This document shows, one piece after another, positions 12,141 through 25,400 of a stretch of 64,000 nt of DNA. A model generated the notes under the pieces. That model was not told the DNA's origin. It worked only from the letters and a program-made list of their open reading frames with translations, and ran no database searches. This DNA is from Microplitis mediator (lineage: Eukaryota > Arthropoda > Insecta > Hymenoptera > Braconidae): the NCBI RefSeq assembly GCF_029852145.1, contig NC_079973.1, positions 4,774,001 through 4,838,000 on the forward strand, written 5' to 3'. Position numbers and translations under genes: made by a program. Positions within the stretch are counted from its first letter, which is position 1, and the number at the start of each line of letters is the position of its first letter.

Positions 12141-14640
12141 TATTAGTTGGGTAGAAAAAGTTTGAAATTTGAAAAATGAAATGTTATTTTTGTGAGAATT
12201 ACAATTTAGTTGTGTAGTAAATATATATCGTGTAAGAGGCGTCCGCTTGGCGATCAGCAGAGGGGTCAAAAATACGTAGCAGGGAGACGCGTAGAGCAAA
12301 GAACAGCAGCTTTAGCTACAGCAAAAGCAGCAGCAGCAGCAACAGCGTCAGTTGCAATGAAGTGGGGATTAGGCCTTGGAAGAGTTCGCTGCACCTCCCG
12401 TCCATCGATGCGTCGTCTTCGTCGCCCTCTCTCCTCAGCCGCCTGGCGTCCTCGCCTTTTTGCCGCTGACTCCGACTTCCCCTTTTTAAACTTCGCGTTC
12501 CAGGCTGCACATGCAACCGTGTCCGCAACGTTCGCAACCACACATATATGTGTACATATTATACTCATATCAATACAAGCCACATCATACAATATCATAT
12601 ATATACACATACATACATACATATATATACGTCCAAGAAATGCCAGCACATATGTGTACTGTAGCATACTCTGGATGATCGTGCGACTCGCGGTGTGACG
12701 AGTCACACTGGCCCAGTGGTGCACTCGCGCCCAAGAAGCCTAGTAATTTGTACAGTAAGACTGACAAAGACAGAGCATAAAGTAAAGAGAGTACATGAAT
12801 TAAAATGCGTATATATATGTATATATTATACGAGGCAATTGCTCTCTTGTTAGCGATATTAAATGCTCCGGGTATGATTTTTTCAGCGATAAAAATATTT
12901 ATGGCTTAGGCGCTAAGAGGAGGGATAAATATAAAATGGTGTTGTTGTTGTTGTTGTTGTTGCTGATGATGCATGTGTGTAAAATAAACTCCATAAGATG
13001 GTATAGAGGCGATAGAGAGGTGGAGTTGGGATGCCGGGACCTTGGAAGTAGCGGATCGGGGGAATCTTTCCGGTTCTCGCGGACTTGCGTATAGTACAAC
13101 AAACTAAAAGGGGTTTCTTCTTCGTGCCCTTGAAAAGTCGTGCGAGCCAACTAACTCTCGACTTCTTCACGGTTTCCGACACCTTGCTTACTTGGTTATA
13201 TGCAAGCACGACTAGCTGGGAAAAGGAATATCCAACGAGGCGTCATCCGCTCTTGCTGTTTCTATTTCTATTATTATTCCTGTTGCTGATGTTTATATAT
13301 TTTATTTTATCAAGACTTTTATCTGTCTCTAATTTTCTCGCTCCTTGTTGTAACTCTTTCTAGACATTTACTTCTCTTTACTCCAATATGTATACATATG
13401 ACATGTATGTACATATATGTAAATATATATGCGTGTAGTTGCTGGTATGCTACGGAATGGAATAGAAACACTTTTATTTGAGAGACCAGTGTCTGTGTGC
13501 AAAGTGAAAAATAATTGCCGATGGGTTCTCGCGGATTTATTTATGCCGCACCGGAAGCACGAGAATTTCACTGACAGGAAAGTAAATTATTTTTCTCACA
13601 TCATGAGAAACTGTATCAAAAATAACCAGAGCTTATAATATTAATAAAATAAACATAAGCATAAATATACATGCGATTATAATTATAATTATTTTCGTCT
13701 GCCGACAATTGTTACGCGTGCGGAAATTCATTTACTCTCATTTTATTATTTTATTTTTCATGTCATACATATTAATATCAATATATGTATGAATATAAAT
13801 ATATAAATATTTGTGTAAACACCAAGTCGTCTAACTAGCAATAAAAGAGATCGTACATCGATCATTACACATTGATTCCCTCGTTAAAGTTAATTGACAA
13901 GTGTCTCTATATATTTTTTTTCCGCAAAGATGCGAAGAGAAACGTGCCGAGGAAAAGTGCACGTTAGTCTCGGCCTGAATCGCTGGTTAATACTCTACTC
14001 GTTCCACCTCTCATTCCCTTACTATTATTTTTATTATTGTTTTCATCCTTGATATATAATATAACAATAACATATTTTTAATTTAAATCATCTTCCGAAA
14101 GTTACCTTCGCTCCTCACATCTGCAAATTTATTTTTAAATCTCTGAAAAAAAAAAAACATCCTCGCTCCTTTATGCGTTTGTTTTTTGCTTAGAAAAAAC
14201 TTCAAACAATCGAGTTAATTTTTTACTTTTATTTTTTTAACTGGGAATTTTTTTTTGTCTAGAAGTAGGAACACAATAGAACCTGGTTCCGGCTGTTTGC
14301 ACGATTACGGTCGCGTTCCCTCATCGGCAAATAAAACTAAACCAAACTAATATACACAGACACGCTTACAGACTTAGATTCAGTCTTACTGCAGTATGAT
14401 GAATTAGAAATCGGTTTTATAGTTGTCGTTTTCCTGGATTGGGCGTCGTCCTACTCGTCACCGTCTTACAACGGAGGCGAGAGTTACGCGTTTTCTCTCG
14501 GTCACTGGTGAATTTTTTTTTTTCCTTTGAATATTCCACATTCAGGGGTACAAAAAAAAGTTCATTTATCTTTCTACACTCTAATTTGTCACACATGCAT
14601 TACATATTATTCATACATTCATCCGTAAATATAATTATTT
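12140..14640. other. Gene-free DNA with a GC-richer island and simple repeats
   Basis: The island at about 12,230-12,540 contains a short GCAGCAGCAGC run and open frames in several phases with low-complexity Ala/Arg translations. I do not call a gene there. A (GTT)n run lies at 12,941-12,963. The rest is AT-rich without recognisable content. Confidence 0.45.
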
Positions 14641-16245
14641 TCTTTTTAATGTCAAGCTCTTAAAAAAAAGTGTTCTGATCGATTTCATGAGCTTGACATT
14701 AAAATGTAAATAACTATAAAACAATGCGGAATTTTGAAAAACTTCATCAGAAGTAATTAGTATGGAATAAAATTGTCTACAAAAAAGGTCTTATGATATT
14801 TTGTGATAAGTCTGATAGTTTCGCGAGAAAAGTTAAAAGATCTTGAAATTTACTATAAACTACTTCAAGCTCAACTTTGAGTCGAAATTTAGAGCCCATT
14901 TTGAACCTTCTAAAGTCGGATCTATTTCGGACTTGGAGGCTCAAAACAGAGTCTGTTTCCATGTTAAACTAGGTCCGACTTTTGTCCCTGAAGTGCTACA
15001 AATTTCCGTTTTCAGCACTTTAGGGTTCAATATAGAATCTGATGAAAATTTTATAATAAATTAATAATAATTTAGGAATAATTAATTTATATAAATTTAG
15101 TTGCATGTCAAAACAATAATACTTACAGTTAATTTTTAAAAATCTTTAATTTTTTATATCATCATAAATAATTTAATTACAATGAATCGAAATTTATTAC
15201 GGGACTAATATTGTCGGGCTTGAAGTTTCAAAATCGGACCTCTGGGTTCAAAGTCAGAGCTAGAGGACTACAGGGCTCTCAATCGGATCTATTTCGAGCT
15301 AAAGGGGCCTATATTTCGATTCGGGTTTAAACAGATGAATTTATCAAAAAATGGTAAGGGATTTTTTTGTAGAGCGTTTAATTCCCTACGAAAATATGTC
15401 CTGAGCTTATCTGTACAATGAGCTATCGCCGGTATAAAATTCCAAACGTCAAATTTTTTTTCTCATGTTATTTAAACAGGAAATAGAAAATCACAATCAG
15501 GGAGTACTTAATATTAATATTAAGGGCTCAAATTTTAACAGGCGACTCTTCATCCTCCTGAAACTTTTTTGAATCGGTCTAATATATATATAAATACACA
15601 GACTAGGAAAAACATTTAAACGTTTTTGTGTTCAGTCAGCGTTTCTCCGGGATGAAATCTCACTGCTTGGATAATCGTTGTGTTGGGGTACGTGGTCGCG
15701 GCCCCAACGAGGATAAGATTGCGGTCTACCTGATACTCTCAGACGAGTATTTATTTATTTTTATTTTTATTTTTTTTGTTTCTTTCTTTCTCATACATAC
15801 ATATGCAGACAATCTACTGAATTTATTTAAGACGAGTCTTTCTCAACTGTCGTCTCGACACTCCAATACATTGTTATGTTGGGAGTATATGTGTACACAG
15901 CATTAACGTGAGTAGCATAACGCTTCTAACCCAAGAGTGAGAGAATCTCAACAGTATCACTACGTAAATGAGATATAGCGAGCGATAACGGGTCTCCGAC
16001 GATAACCCGGACAATTTATATACGATTACTCGTTGCGTGCGAGTGTCGTTCAATAAAATAAATATAAATAAAAATACTGTTCATTGTAAAGATATTGTAT
16101 CTAAAAGTTTAAACCACACCCCATTGGTTTAAAAATTTTTATTTTTTTTATATTAGCCCTGAAAATTTTATTTTTTATTTTAAATTCAAAGTTTATCATG
16201 TTGATAAGAATTACCGAAGGTCAGTTATTGAAACAACAAATATTT
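14641..16245. other. Gene-free DNA with repeat-like segments
   Basis: It contains a perfect 16-bp inverted repeat (14,644-14,659 with 14,689-14,704). Phrase-like repeats of GAGTCGAAATTTAGAGCC / AAGTCGGATCTATTTCGG type recur at about 14,875-15,010 and 15,215-15,310 and look like decayed transposon sequence. No gene is supported. Confidence 0.45.
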
Positions 16246-16246
16246 A

Positions 16247-16935
16247 AAAAATCGGGAGTGAATGCGGAGTGATCTGGATTTCATTTTTATCTACATCCAC
16301 TCCGATCTAGTGTTTTGTATAAAAATAAACTCCTTTTTGCGGTGATCATCCATTCCAAATTCACTCTGTCATTCAAAGTTACGGAGTCAAAAAAAAATCA
16401 TTTCGCATACGAACTAAATACGTAGTTTTTTTTTCAAACGAGTGATTTTGGAGTCATTTGGATTTTATTTCAATCCGCATCCACTCCGATCTAGAATTTT
16501 TTGTATAAAAATAAACTCCTTTTTGCGGTGATCATCCATTCCAAATTCACTCCGTCATTCAAAGTTACGGAGTAAAAATAAATCACTCCGCAGATGAACT
16601 AAATAGGGACTAATTTTTCAGCGAACTAATTTCGGAGTGATCTGAATACCATTTCAACCCGCATTCGATCTGGAGATTTTTGTATAAAAATAAACTCCTT
16701 TTTTACAGTGATCATCTATTCCAAATTCACTCCGTCATTCAAAGTTCCGCAGTCAAAAACGAATTAAAAGCGATTATTTTTTTCAGCAAAGTGATTTCGA
16801 ATCGATCTAGATTTTATTTCAAACCGAAGTTTTTCGCGTTAAAATAAATTTAACTCAGGGGATTAAATAAATAAATAGTCATCCTTCAAATTAACTCCAG
16901 ATTTAATTAGCATTCACTCCGAAAATTTTCCAGTA
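16247..16935. repeat. Family C tandem array (period about 185 bp)
   Basis: Three head-to-tail units share TATAAAAATAAACTCCTTTT, GTGATCATCCATTCCAAATTC and ACTCCGTCATTCAAAGTTAC. The array is bounded by AAAAAATCGGGAGTGAATG on the left and CATTCACTCCGAAAATTTT on the right, which are inverted relative to each other. Single-unit relatives lie at about 27,148-27,293 and 37,391-37,650, the last with CACTGTAAAAAATCGGGAGTG at its end. Confidence 0.75.
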
Positions 16936-17159
16936 CCTTTACATATAAATAATCCTGAGTAGTTAAATGCAAGTAAAAGACAGGAGCTCGCCATTAAAGG
17001 AACTGGTGGAGGAAAATGAAACGGGTGTTGGTGAACGTTGCGGTAGGTTCTTAAGGCGTCGCGACGCCGGTAATTGACAAACGGGCAAGTGCCGCATATT
17101 ACTTACTACACTGTACAGTGTAGTATACAACCACAGAGATGGCTCACATAGACGACGGT

Positions 17160-18312
17160 TATCCGGCATACACATGGTTAGGTCGCGGACAAGGTGTGTG
17201 GTGCGCGAGCAAGTGAGAATAATTGCCAGAGTACTGCCGGCGAGAAAAAACGACCGGTGACGAACCGAGCCGAGTTGAGTCGAGTAGTCGAGGGACTGTT
17301 GGTTTCGTCTGTCTCTATAGTACGATACGCTGGTACTGATACTGGTGAGTCGGTCCTCCTCTGTTGTTCAGTGTGTGTACGAGTAGTATAGAGACTTGAG
17401 AGCGAGTCTGGAGTTGAGTCGAGTAGCGAGTAACGAGTGAACAAGCGCGGCTGGACTAGCGGGCTGGCTTTTGCTTACTCGTAAGCGCCGAGTCAGTCAG
17501 TGTGCCAACGGCGAGCGTATAGTTCGCGGGTCTGTGACTACTGGTACTACTTATCACTGTGTCGAGTACTGTCATTTAATAATTTAACTCCCGTCCGCGA
17601 TCCGTCAATGTGTGAATATTATAATTTATCATTTATTATATTTTTAAATTTATAAATAGTTGCACTTTCGGAGTCACTTTTATTACTTTTTAAAATTTAA
17701 TCAACAAGTTTCACAATATATATACATATTTATATGTATATATTGATATTGATAATCTATGAAACGTTAGTTTGCACAACGAATAGTCGGGACCATGCGA
17801 GTCAGTCAGTGTGTCAAAGAACGTAAACAAAACCGTGGGTGAGATGACAGTGCCGGTTTAAGTGTTACTCCGAAAAGTTTTAATTCATTTTTAAAAATAT
17901 CAAGTATTAACTTTGCCGGCTTTACTCTCGGGTGACTTAATTTACCTCCCACTAGGAGTTTTAAAAAAAAATTTTTTTTAAATGACAATTGAATTTAAAA
18001 TTCTTTTGTTGGGTAACAAGGAAGTACATTGTTTTTATTTTTAGTTTATTCAAACTTAAAATTGTGATTTTATCGCAGTGCAAATTGATGTGTTGAAAAT
18101 TTAAAAAAGAAATAGTTCAAATATATTTAAATAAGCATATATATATATATAGATTTTGTGGAATGAATGAATGAACAGTGCAGTGAAGAATGGATTCAAT
18201 AATTAGTAACTGTACTTTAAGAAAATTAATCTGAGATAATAATTGAGGAAATAGAGCTGCGAGTTGGTAACTAAAGGGAGTAAAAGTAAACGGGTTGTAA
18301 AAAGTTACTAAG
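17160..18312 (+). promoter_or_regulatory. Probable promoter and 5' leader of E74
   Basis: About 17,160-17,600 is clearly GC-richer than its surroundings and carries many GAGTCGAGT-like motifs. CGAGTCAGTCAGTGTGYCAA, which contains the arthropod initiator TCAGT, occurs twice (17,489-17,508 and 17,799-17,818). The sequence then runs without a convincing coding frame into the E74 start codon at 18,313 and contains several short upstream ATGs. The exact start site and any leader introns cannot be set from sequence alone. Confidence 0.5.
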
Positions 18313-18634
18313 ATGTTGGAAGACCAACCTCTGGACCTGAGTGTCCGCGTGGGAGATTTCGCGGAGTACTCGCGTGAAGAAGAAGAACGAGGGGATTCGC
18401 GGGAAATCGAGACCCCGCAGATTCAAATCCGCAAAGAGATCGAGGACTGCGATAACGCACTCAGACTCAGAGATTTGGGGACTGGTCCTGGTGAATATTC
18501 TCAGGTCGAAGACAGAACTTGTTCCGAGGATTCTGACGACTCGTGCTCAGATAACCATCACAAGGATGCCACTAGGAGCAGGACGAGGCCTCCTGGAACA
18601 AAACCTTATAAGAAAAACCTCATGCGGCGATACC
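18313..18634 (+). CDS. E74 coding exon 1
   Basis: The start ATG follows a leader ending in ACTAAG and opens 107 codons plus one base. The N-terminal protein is acidic and Ser/Asp-rich. Residues 6-10 are PLDLS, matching the PxDLS docking motif for the co-repressor CtBP. The exon ends in the basic patch KPYKKNLMRRY and the donor GTGAGT. The open frame past the donor is intronic. Confidence 0.88.
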
Positions 18635-21600
18635 GTGAGTTTATTAGACCAGATCCGCTTTAAATAGTCGACTATCATAAGCCACTAATTTAATTTTTTA
18701 TCACCCAAGTAAATAATTATTTTTTTTAGTGTAATTAAGTACAATTACAAAATATCTTACGATTTAAATGTTTACCGTAATGTATAATCACGATCAAGTG
18801 TCTCAGTAAGACAGATTATCGATTAAAATCCGGGTTATTACGATTTCGAGCACACAGATAATTAAATAGGTCGATTTATAAACGTAAAATAATTAAGTTG
18901 TATCAAAATATTTGATATATCTTGTCTTGTCTCTTGTCTCTTTGTCAATTAGTGTATTGATTTTTATATATATATTATCTTAAATTTTAATTATTAAAAT
19001 TCTTAAAATATAATTCTGTCTGATTGATTGATTATTTATTCATTGGATTTAAAATTTATTTCAAAATTTTAAATTTTAAATTTACTTCACCTAAAATTAT
19101 ACAAGAGATTGGCATAAAGATGCGCAATCGTGCTCGTAGACATCATCATACTTATGAGTATTTTAAAAAATTTATATACATATATATGTATAAATATGAG
19201 TGTGGGTCTGTAATTCCGTCGATAAAAAAAATTACACAATCACATCTCATCAAGGTCGTTTTGTCGAATTCACATTACCATACATATGTATATTTACATA
19301 TATAAATGTATGTGTGGGTTAATTTGTTAAATTTGTGTATTGGAACAGACTAAAATTCCACAGAATCATTCGTGAATTTATTATTTATTTATTAAAAACT
19401 GGGTGATTTGAGTTAATCGATTATTTTAGTAACGCGGACTCAAAAATTATATAAATTATTATCTTATGACCTGCCTCAACTTGAGTGCAATCTCTCGATT
19501 ATTATATTTAAATATTATAATTAAAATAAAAAGTTAAACAAAGGATTTAATTTACTGATAAAACGTTTGGTCATCGGTATTAAAATATTTTTTTAACGCA
19601 TAATTCGATGAAATTTGTGACGCATACAGATGGCAAAGAGGAAGTGTAAGAGTGAAAGTGTCTTTTCTCGCAAAAAATTTCTCTCATTTTTCATTTTGTC
19701 CGTCACAGTCCAACCCCAAATTTTACCGACACGAATATGAATCCAGAGAATCTACATCCACTCTCACTTAACCGCAGCGGGGTCCATTTACTCTCGTTAA
19801 CAACACCTAAATTTTCATTTACCAACTTTCACTTTTTTTAAAAATATTAATATTTTATTTTACGGCTCCTAAAATAAACGACGGCTAACAATACACGCAT
19901 ACATACTAAGTATCAAAAGATAACGCGTTTAATTTTAATTCTTTTGTGTTTTATTTTAAAACGCCGTCACTTATTCCGAGAAAAAAAAGTTCATTGTGAT
20001 TCAGGATATATTGGTCCGTCGGGTAAGGAAGGAAGGATTAACTTCCGGTCTACGTAACCATTTTATTATTTTTCATCGCTGTCATATTAAAATAACTCAA
20101 TGTCACACTCCCACATTACATTACTTGAAACCACGGATTTTATTATTATAAAAAAAACCCACAACATAGTCATACATTCATATGTAGGATACTGGGGCAA
20201 AACGGGTAGGGCGGGAAAAATGGAGTACCCATTTAAATGTTTTTCAAAAATCGAGTGTTAGCCGAAAAATATCAATGACTTGTTATGGTACTAAAGTTAG
20301 CGGACGTCAATAATTTTTAGATTTTTTTAAAACTGACAAATTATAAAATAAAAATATTTTTTTAAAATTGCACTTGTAGTTTTTTTAATTTTCTACACGT
20401 GCATATTTTTAGTTATTTTTTTTGTAGTTGACTTTTTGAAAAAAAAAATCCAAAAATTGCTAATTGTCTGTTAACTTTATGATCTCAAAGTCAGCAGATA
20501 ATTAACAATTTTTGAATTTTTTTCTCAACCTATCGATTAAAAAGAAAAACTAAAAATATGCGCGTGTAGAAAATTAAGAAAGCTATGGGTGAAATTTTTT
20601 AAATATTTTTTTTTTAGATAATTTATCGTTTTTAAAAAAATTCAAAAATTATTAGACGTCGGCTAACTTCAGTATCCAGTAATTATGTACAATTTAATTT
20701 AATCAAATTTACTTAATATCCAAAATTTTTTTATCTTTTATAGGGGTGACTATTTTGCCCGCAAAAGAATTTTTTTTTTACATCAGCTCTAAATTTTTTC
20801 TAATTACTTTGAACATCATAAAAAAAAAGTATTTTGCGTATTTGAGTCCTCGAAAGTATTTCCTCAAGTACTCCATTTTTCTCTCCCCCTCTCCTCTATA
20901 TACACCCATATATATATCTAAAACATCTAGTCTCTTCTACATTTAAAAAAGCATTACACACGTTTCCCTACTTTCTCAGTCATGCAGATAATTTCGCCCT
21001 ATATTTGTCGAGTAATTCCGTAAAAAAAAAAAAAAAAAGAAAGGGACTAAAAGAGTAATAGAAGTAAAGTATAATATGTTTTCCTCTTGTAAGCATCATC
21101 ACCTTTACACGCCCGACGAATTTTCACCTTTAAAGAGGTAAGGATCGATTTTCCACACCGATCGGCCCGGAAGATGTACATACATACATACATACATACC
21201 CATATACATTTATAAGGTATACAAGTCAGTAGTATAATAGTATATAAGAGCTTGGCAATGTATAGGCAGCGGGGATTTACCCGTAGGCGGGTCAGCAATA
21301 GGAAACTAGGGTAGGCTGTCCTTGTGCTCTCTCGAATGGTGGGTTATTGGAACGTTGGCACGAAGACGTGTTACTTTCATCTACACGGTGAACACACTAC
21401 ACCGGAAGCTCTGTTTATACTCAAATCCAATATCACTCTTTTTACTTTAATTTCATCAAATCTGCATGTCCCACTTATCATTCTATTCCTCTATTATATT
21501 TTCTCTTGCTTTTTACCCGCGACTATAAATTATAAAAAAAAAATTATTGGCTCTGATAGATAAAAAGACGTCTATAAATAGAAATGAATGTAATAAATAT

Positions 21601-22398
21601 AGGAATGGGAAAAAATAAGTGGACGGAAAGGAAATATTAATAAAAAAAAAAAAAAAAAATGAAAGTAAAGACACCCGTTAGATAAGTACGTACGTCGATG
21701 GATCAACGTTTTAAAGCGTGTAATTTTTTCTTTACCTCGTTTCTTCTCTTTGTCACTGTACTTGATACTCGTTGACTGGTTTCCCTCTCGGTGTACGTTG
21801 TCGAGGTACGAGGTAATGACAAGCCTCCGCGGTGCATAGAGGAAGAGACGCGCGCTCGTTTAATGCACCAGCCCTGACCTACATAGTAATAATGCGCGTT
21901 GCCTACACACTACAAACTAATATAAGTGTGTAACTACTCTAGTATTATGTACTATGTATAAATAAAAACCATAGGACGATCCGTAGGCAATACAAGCTGC
22001 ACTAGTGTAGACCAACACAACAACAAATAAACGCAAAGTCTATTATTGCCGCGATAGGAATTACAAGAGCTACTGTTGTATTATATGCGTCCATTATCTA
22101 TATCTGCATCTATATATCTATCGTACATTTAACTAACGTTTACTAAATATGTGTACATGTGTAATACTATTTATCAGATACCACGGCACGAGTTAACTTT
22201 AGTTAACTCAAGTAATTGTCTTTTAAATATTTACAACACAAATAACTTAACACAGTATTTCAATGCATACAAGACATTACTTCCGGTTACTGTATTACTA
22301 GATTTTTACTTCGTCCTTCGATTTAAACGACTTTTATTTTTCGTTAATGTAAACTATTATACAATTTTATTATGACAGTTGACAAAAGTGAAAGTTAT

Positions 22399-22443
<45 letters not shown>

Positions 22444-25400
22444 CATTTGACTATTGTATAATATTTAGATGTCTACCATTTCTTAATGTCCTTGACATGT
22501 TTTTTTTTTTTTTTGACAAAAACTATAATTTAAAAATTTTTTTAAAATAAAAAACGAAGGAGGTTTTTTTTTTAAATATAAATAATAAAATAAACATGAT
22601 TTATTTAAATTCTTAAGCAGTTCTCTTCCTGTTGTGTTGAGTTTTTGAAGGAAGTAGGCGTATATATGTGAGGTCGCGGGTACTTCGCTACACGTACGAA
22701 TCATGACAATGAAGTGACGAGGTTTTAAGTCTGCGAGCATTCATCACGAAAAATATAAATAAAAATCATACGAAAATAGGTCAGGGTTGTAGTAAAGAAA
22801 TATTTAAGCACTTCCTTCTTCGACAAATATAATAGCGAAAGTATTTTATCGCTCTAACTAAAAATGTATGGGTATTTAAAAAAAAACGTTGTGTCAATCA
22901 ACAGACATTGATTTATAGAAATAATTTACGGTTCGGTGATTGTTTTTTTTTGTTTGTTTAAACAACGAATGGAAAGTTTTAAGTTTTTAAATAATAGTAA
23001 ATGTGTTTATGTACGTATTTAAATTATTACGATAAAAATATAATTATTTCCACGTGTCATATCTATTTTTTTTTTTTTAATTATCAAGAAAATTGTCACC
23101 CGCAACATTGTCCTCAGTAAATTACTTTGTTTCCTTATATTTCTTATCGATAATTTAATTTTAATTGCGTTCGGTCGTACGTTTGCTCGTTTTTTTCACT
23201 TGCAGTAAAAAAAATATGCTAATTAATTGCGAATAAAATTAATATTTATACTTGTCGATTTATAAATTCCTAAATAAATTGACTTTATTTGCCGCTGTAA
23301 TAAAACGGATGAATGATTTCCAGTAGATAATTATTTTCTGGGACAAATATGTATGCTGGTGTATATAAATAAATTCAATATATATATATAAGCGCGTACA
23401 TTCACCATATGATATGATAACCATTACACATACTGTGTGTTGTACTTGAACGTCTGAGAGCGCGTGATGTCACATAGAAAGAGAGAGTCTCACGTTACCG
23501 TTACGCAATGCCGGACACAAATGTATGTACCATGCTGCAGCTTACCTATATCTATATACATATATATGTATCATATGTTTACATTTAACAGAGAAAGTTA
23601 TCCCGTACCGTCCATCCGTCCGACACACAACTTATGTACTGACCTTACTGTTACATTATGTTATATATCGCACGCACGGATATTCATCTGTTAGTTCCTG
23701 ATGGCCCGCTTTTCAATAAAATTTTTTATTTATATGGATATCTACATCTCTGTTAAGGTCTACATCTGTGCAGAAGAAAAGGATTTTTTGGTGCAAAAAA
23801 TTTTTATTCACCTCAAGAAGTTTTTTGAGTTTAAATTGACATGAAAAATTTTCTTGGAGCAAGAAAAAATTTTTTCTATATAGAAACAAAAAATTATAAA
23901 CTGAAAGTAAATGTTCTTGGTTCAATAAAATTTTTTATTTATTTTTATATCTACATGTTCATTTACATCTACGTCTACACAGAAGAAAAATATTTCTTGG
24001 CGCGTAAAAAAAACTTTTACTCAAATTGAAACGAAAAATTTTCTTGGGGAGAGAAAAAATTTTCTCCAGCGATAAAAAAATTCTTGCGCCACACAGAAAA
24101 AAAATATTTCTTGGCGCAAGAAAAATTTTTCATTACGAAATGGAAACAAAAATTTCTTGGCGCAAAAAAATTATTTTCGGCTCAAGAAAATTTTTTCTCA
24201 CTCTAAGAAAATTTTCCTTTTCAATTCATTAATGCAAAAAATTTCTTAAGCCAAGTAACAATTTTTTTGGGGCGAGAAAAAATTTTTATTACGAAATGGA
24301 AACAAAAATTTCTTGGCGCAAAAAATTTATTTTCGGCTCAAGAAAATTTTTTCTCACCCTAAGAAAATTTTCCTTTTCAATTCATTAATGCAAAAAATTT
24401 CTTAAGCCAAGTAACAATTTTCTTGAGGCGAGAAAAAATATTTTGCACCAAGAAATATTTTTTTTCTGTGCAAGAAATTTTTTTTGAAATCTCAATTCTT
24501 GGATAAAGTAGAAATTTCCTCTGACCAAGACAAAATTTCTTTGCTCAAGAAAATCTTGGTCTTCAAAGTCATTTTCTTGCCCCAAGATAATCGTTTTTCT
24601 ACGCAGTCCTAAGAAAATCGTCTTCAATTCACAATGCAAAATATTTCTTGCCCCAAAATATCCTCTTTTTCTGCGTACTTCTGTATCTATATTTGTACGC
24701 AATAATTCTTCCATCAATAATAATCGTACAAAAATGATAATTATTATTACTACATATATAATATATATGGACTATGTAATAAATGACCGACAATCGAGTA
24801 TATTTAATAAAAAAAATAAATTAACACATAAGAGATAACTAAATTAATTACATTGTATCAAATGTCGATGACATATCCAGAGACCAGAGACATACAGAGA
24901 ATCATATAGAGAATAGATGTAATATCCAAGTGGATCGATGTGGCTAGACGTCCATCGCCCTCGACCCTCCGCCCTCATCTTTCATCTCTTTCTCTCTCTT
25001 ACACTATTCCTCCCTCTTTCTTCAACTCCAGTATTACTTTTATTTGATTGCCCATCTACACTAACATCAAGGTCCTACAAGGTCAAATGTGTGCCTTTTG
25101 TCAACCCCTCTGGATTAATTGACCCTAGTTTTAGAACTCGTTTCTATTTGAATTGAGCACAAGGCTAAATTTGTTCGAGACTTCGCAAGACGTATCATCA
25201 ATTTATCGAGAAAATATGCATCTATTCCATCTTCACTTGCCCTTTCTCTCCATACGTTTACATTCAATCAATAAAAAAAAAAAACATAAATTACAGTACT
25301 TTAGTATCAATGAAATTTTTTAGGACCATATGAAATATTTAAACGACATATGAAATACATGTGTGAACATTTTTCGCAATACCAGGTGCATTTAACGCAC

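Larger units (their letters stand above)
20190..20885 (+). mobile_element. Family D repeat, copy 2, interrupted by two family A MITEs
   Basis: The left part (GATACTGGGGCAAAACGGG) and right part (GTATTTGAGTCCTCGAAAG) match the element at 6196-6430. They are separated by two abutting family A copies at about 20,285-20,678. Removing those restores a D-like length. Confidence 0.6.

Noticed and set aside
12210..12724. Overlapping long open frames on both strands in a GC-richer island
   Set aside because: Translations are low-complexity Ala/Arg/Ser, frames are open on both strands simultaneously, there is a CAG repeat, and no domain or splice pattern is evident.
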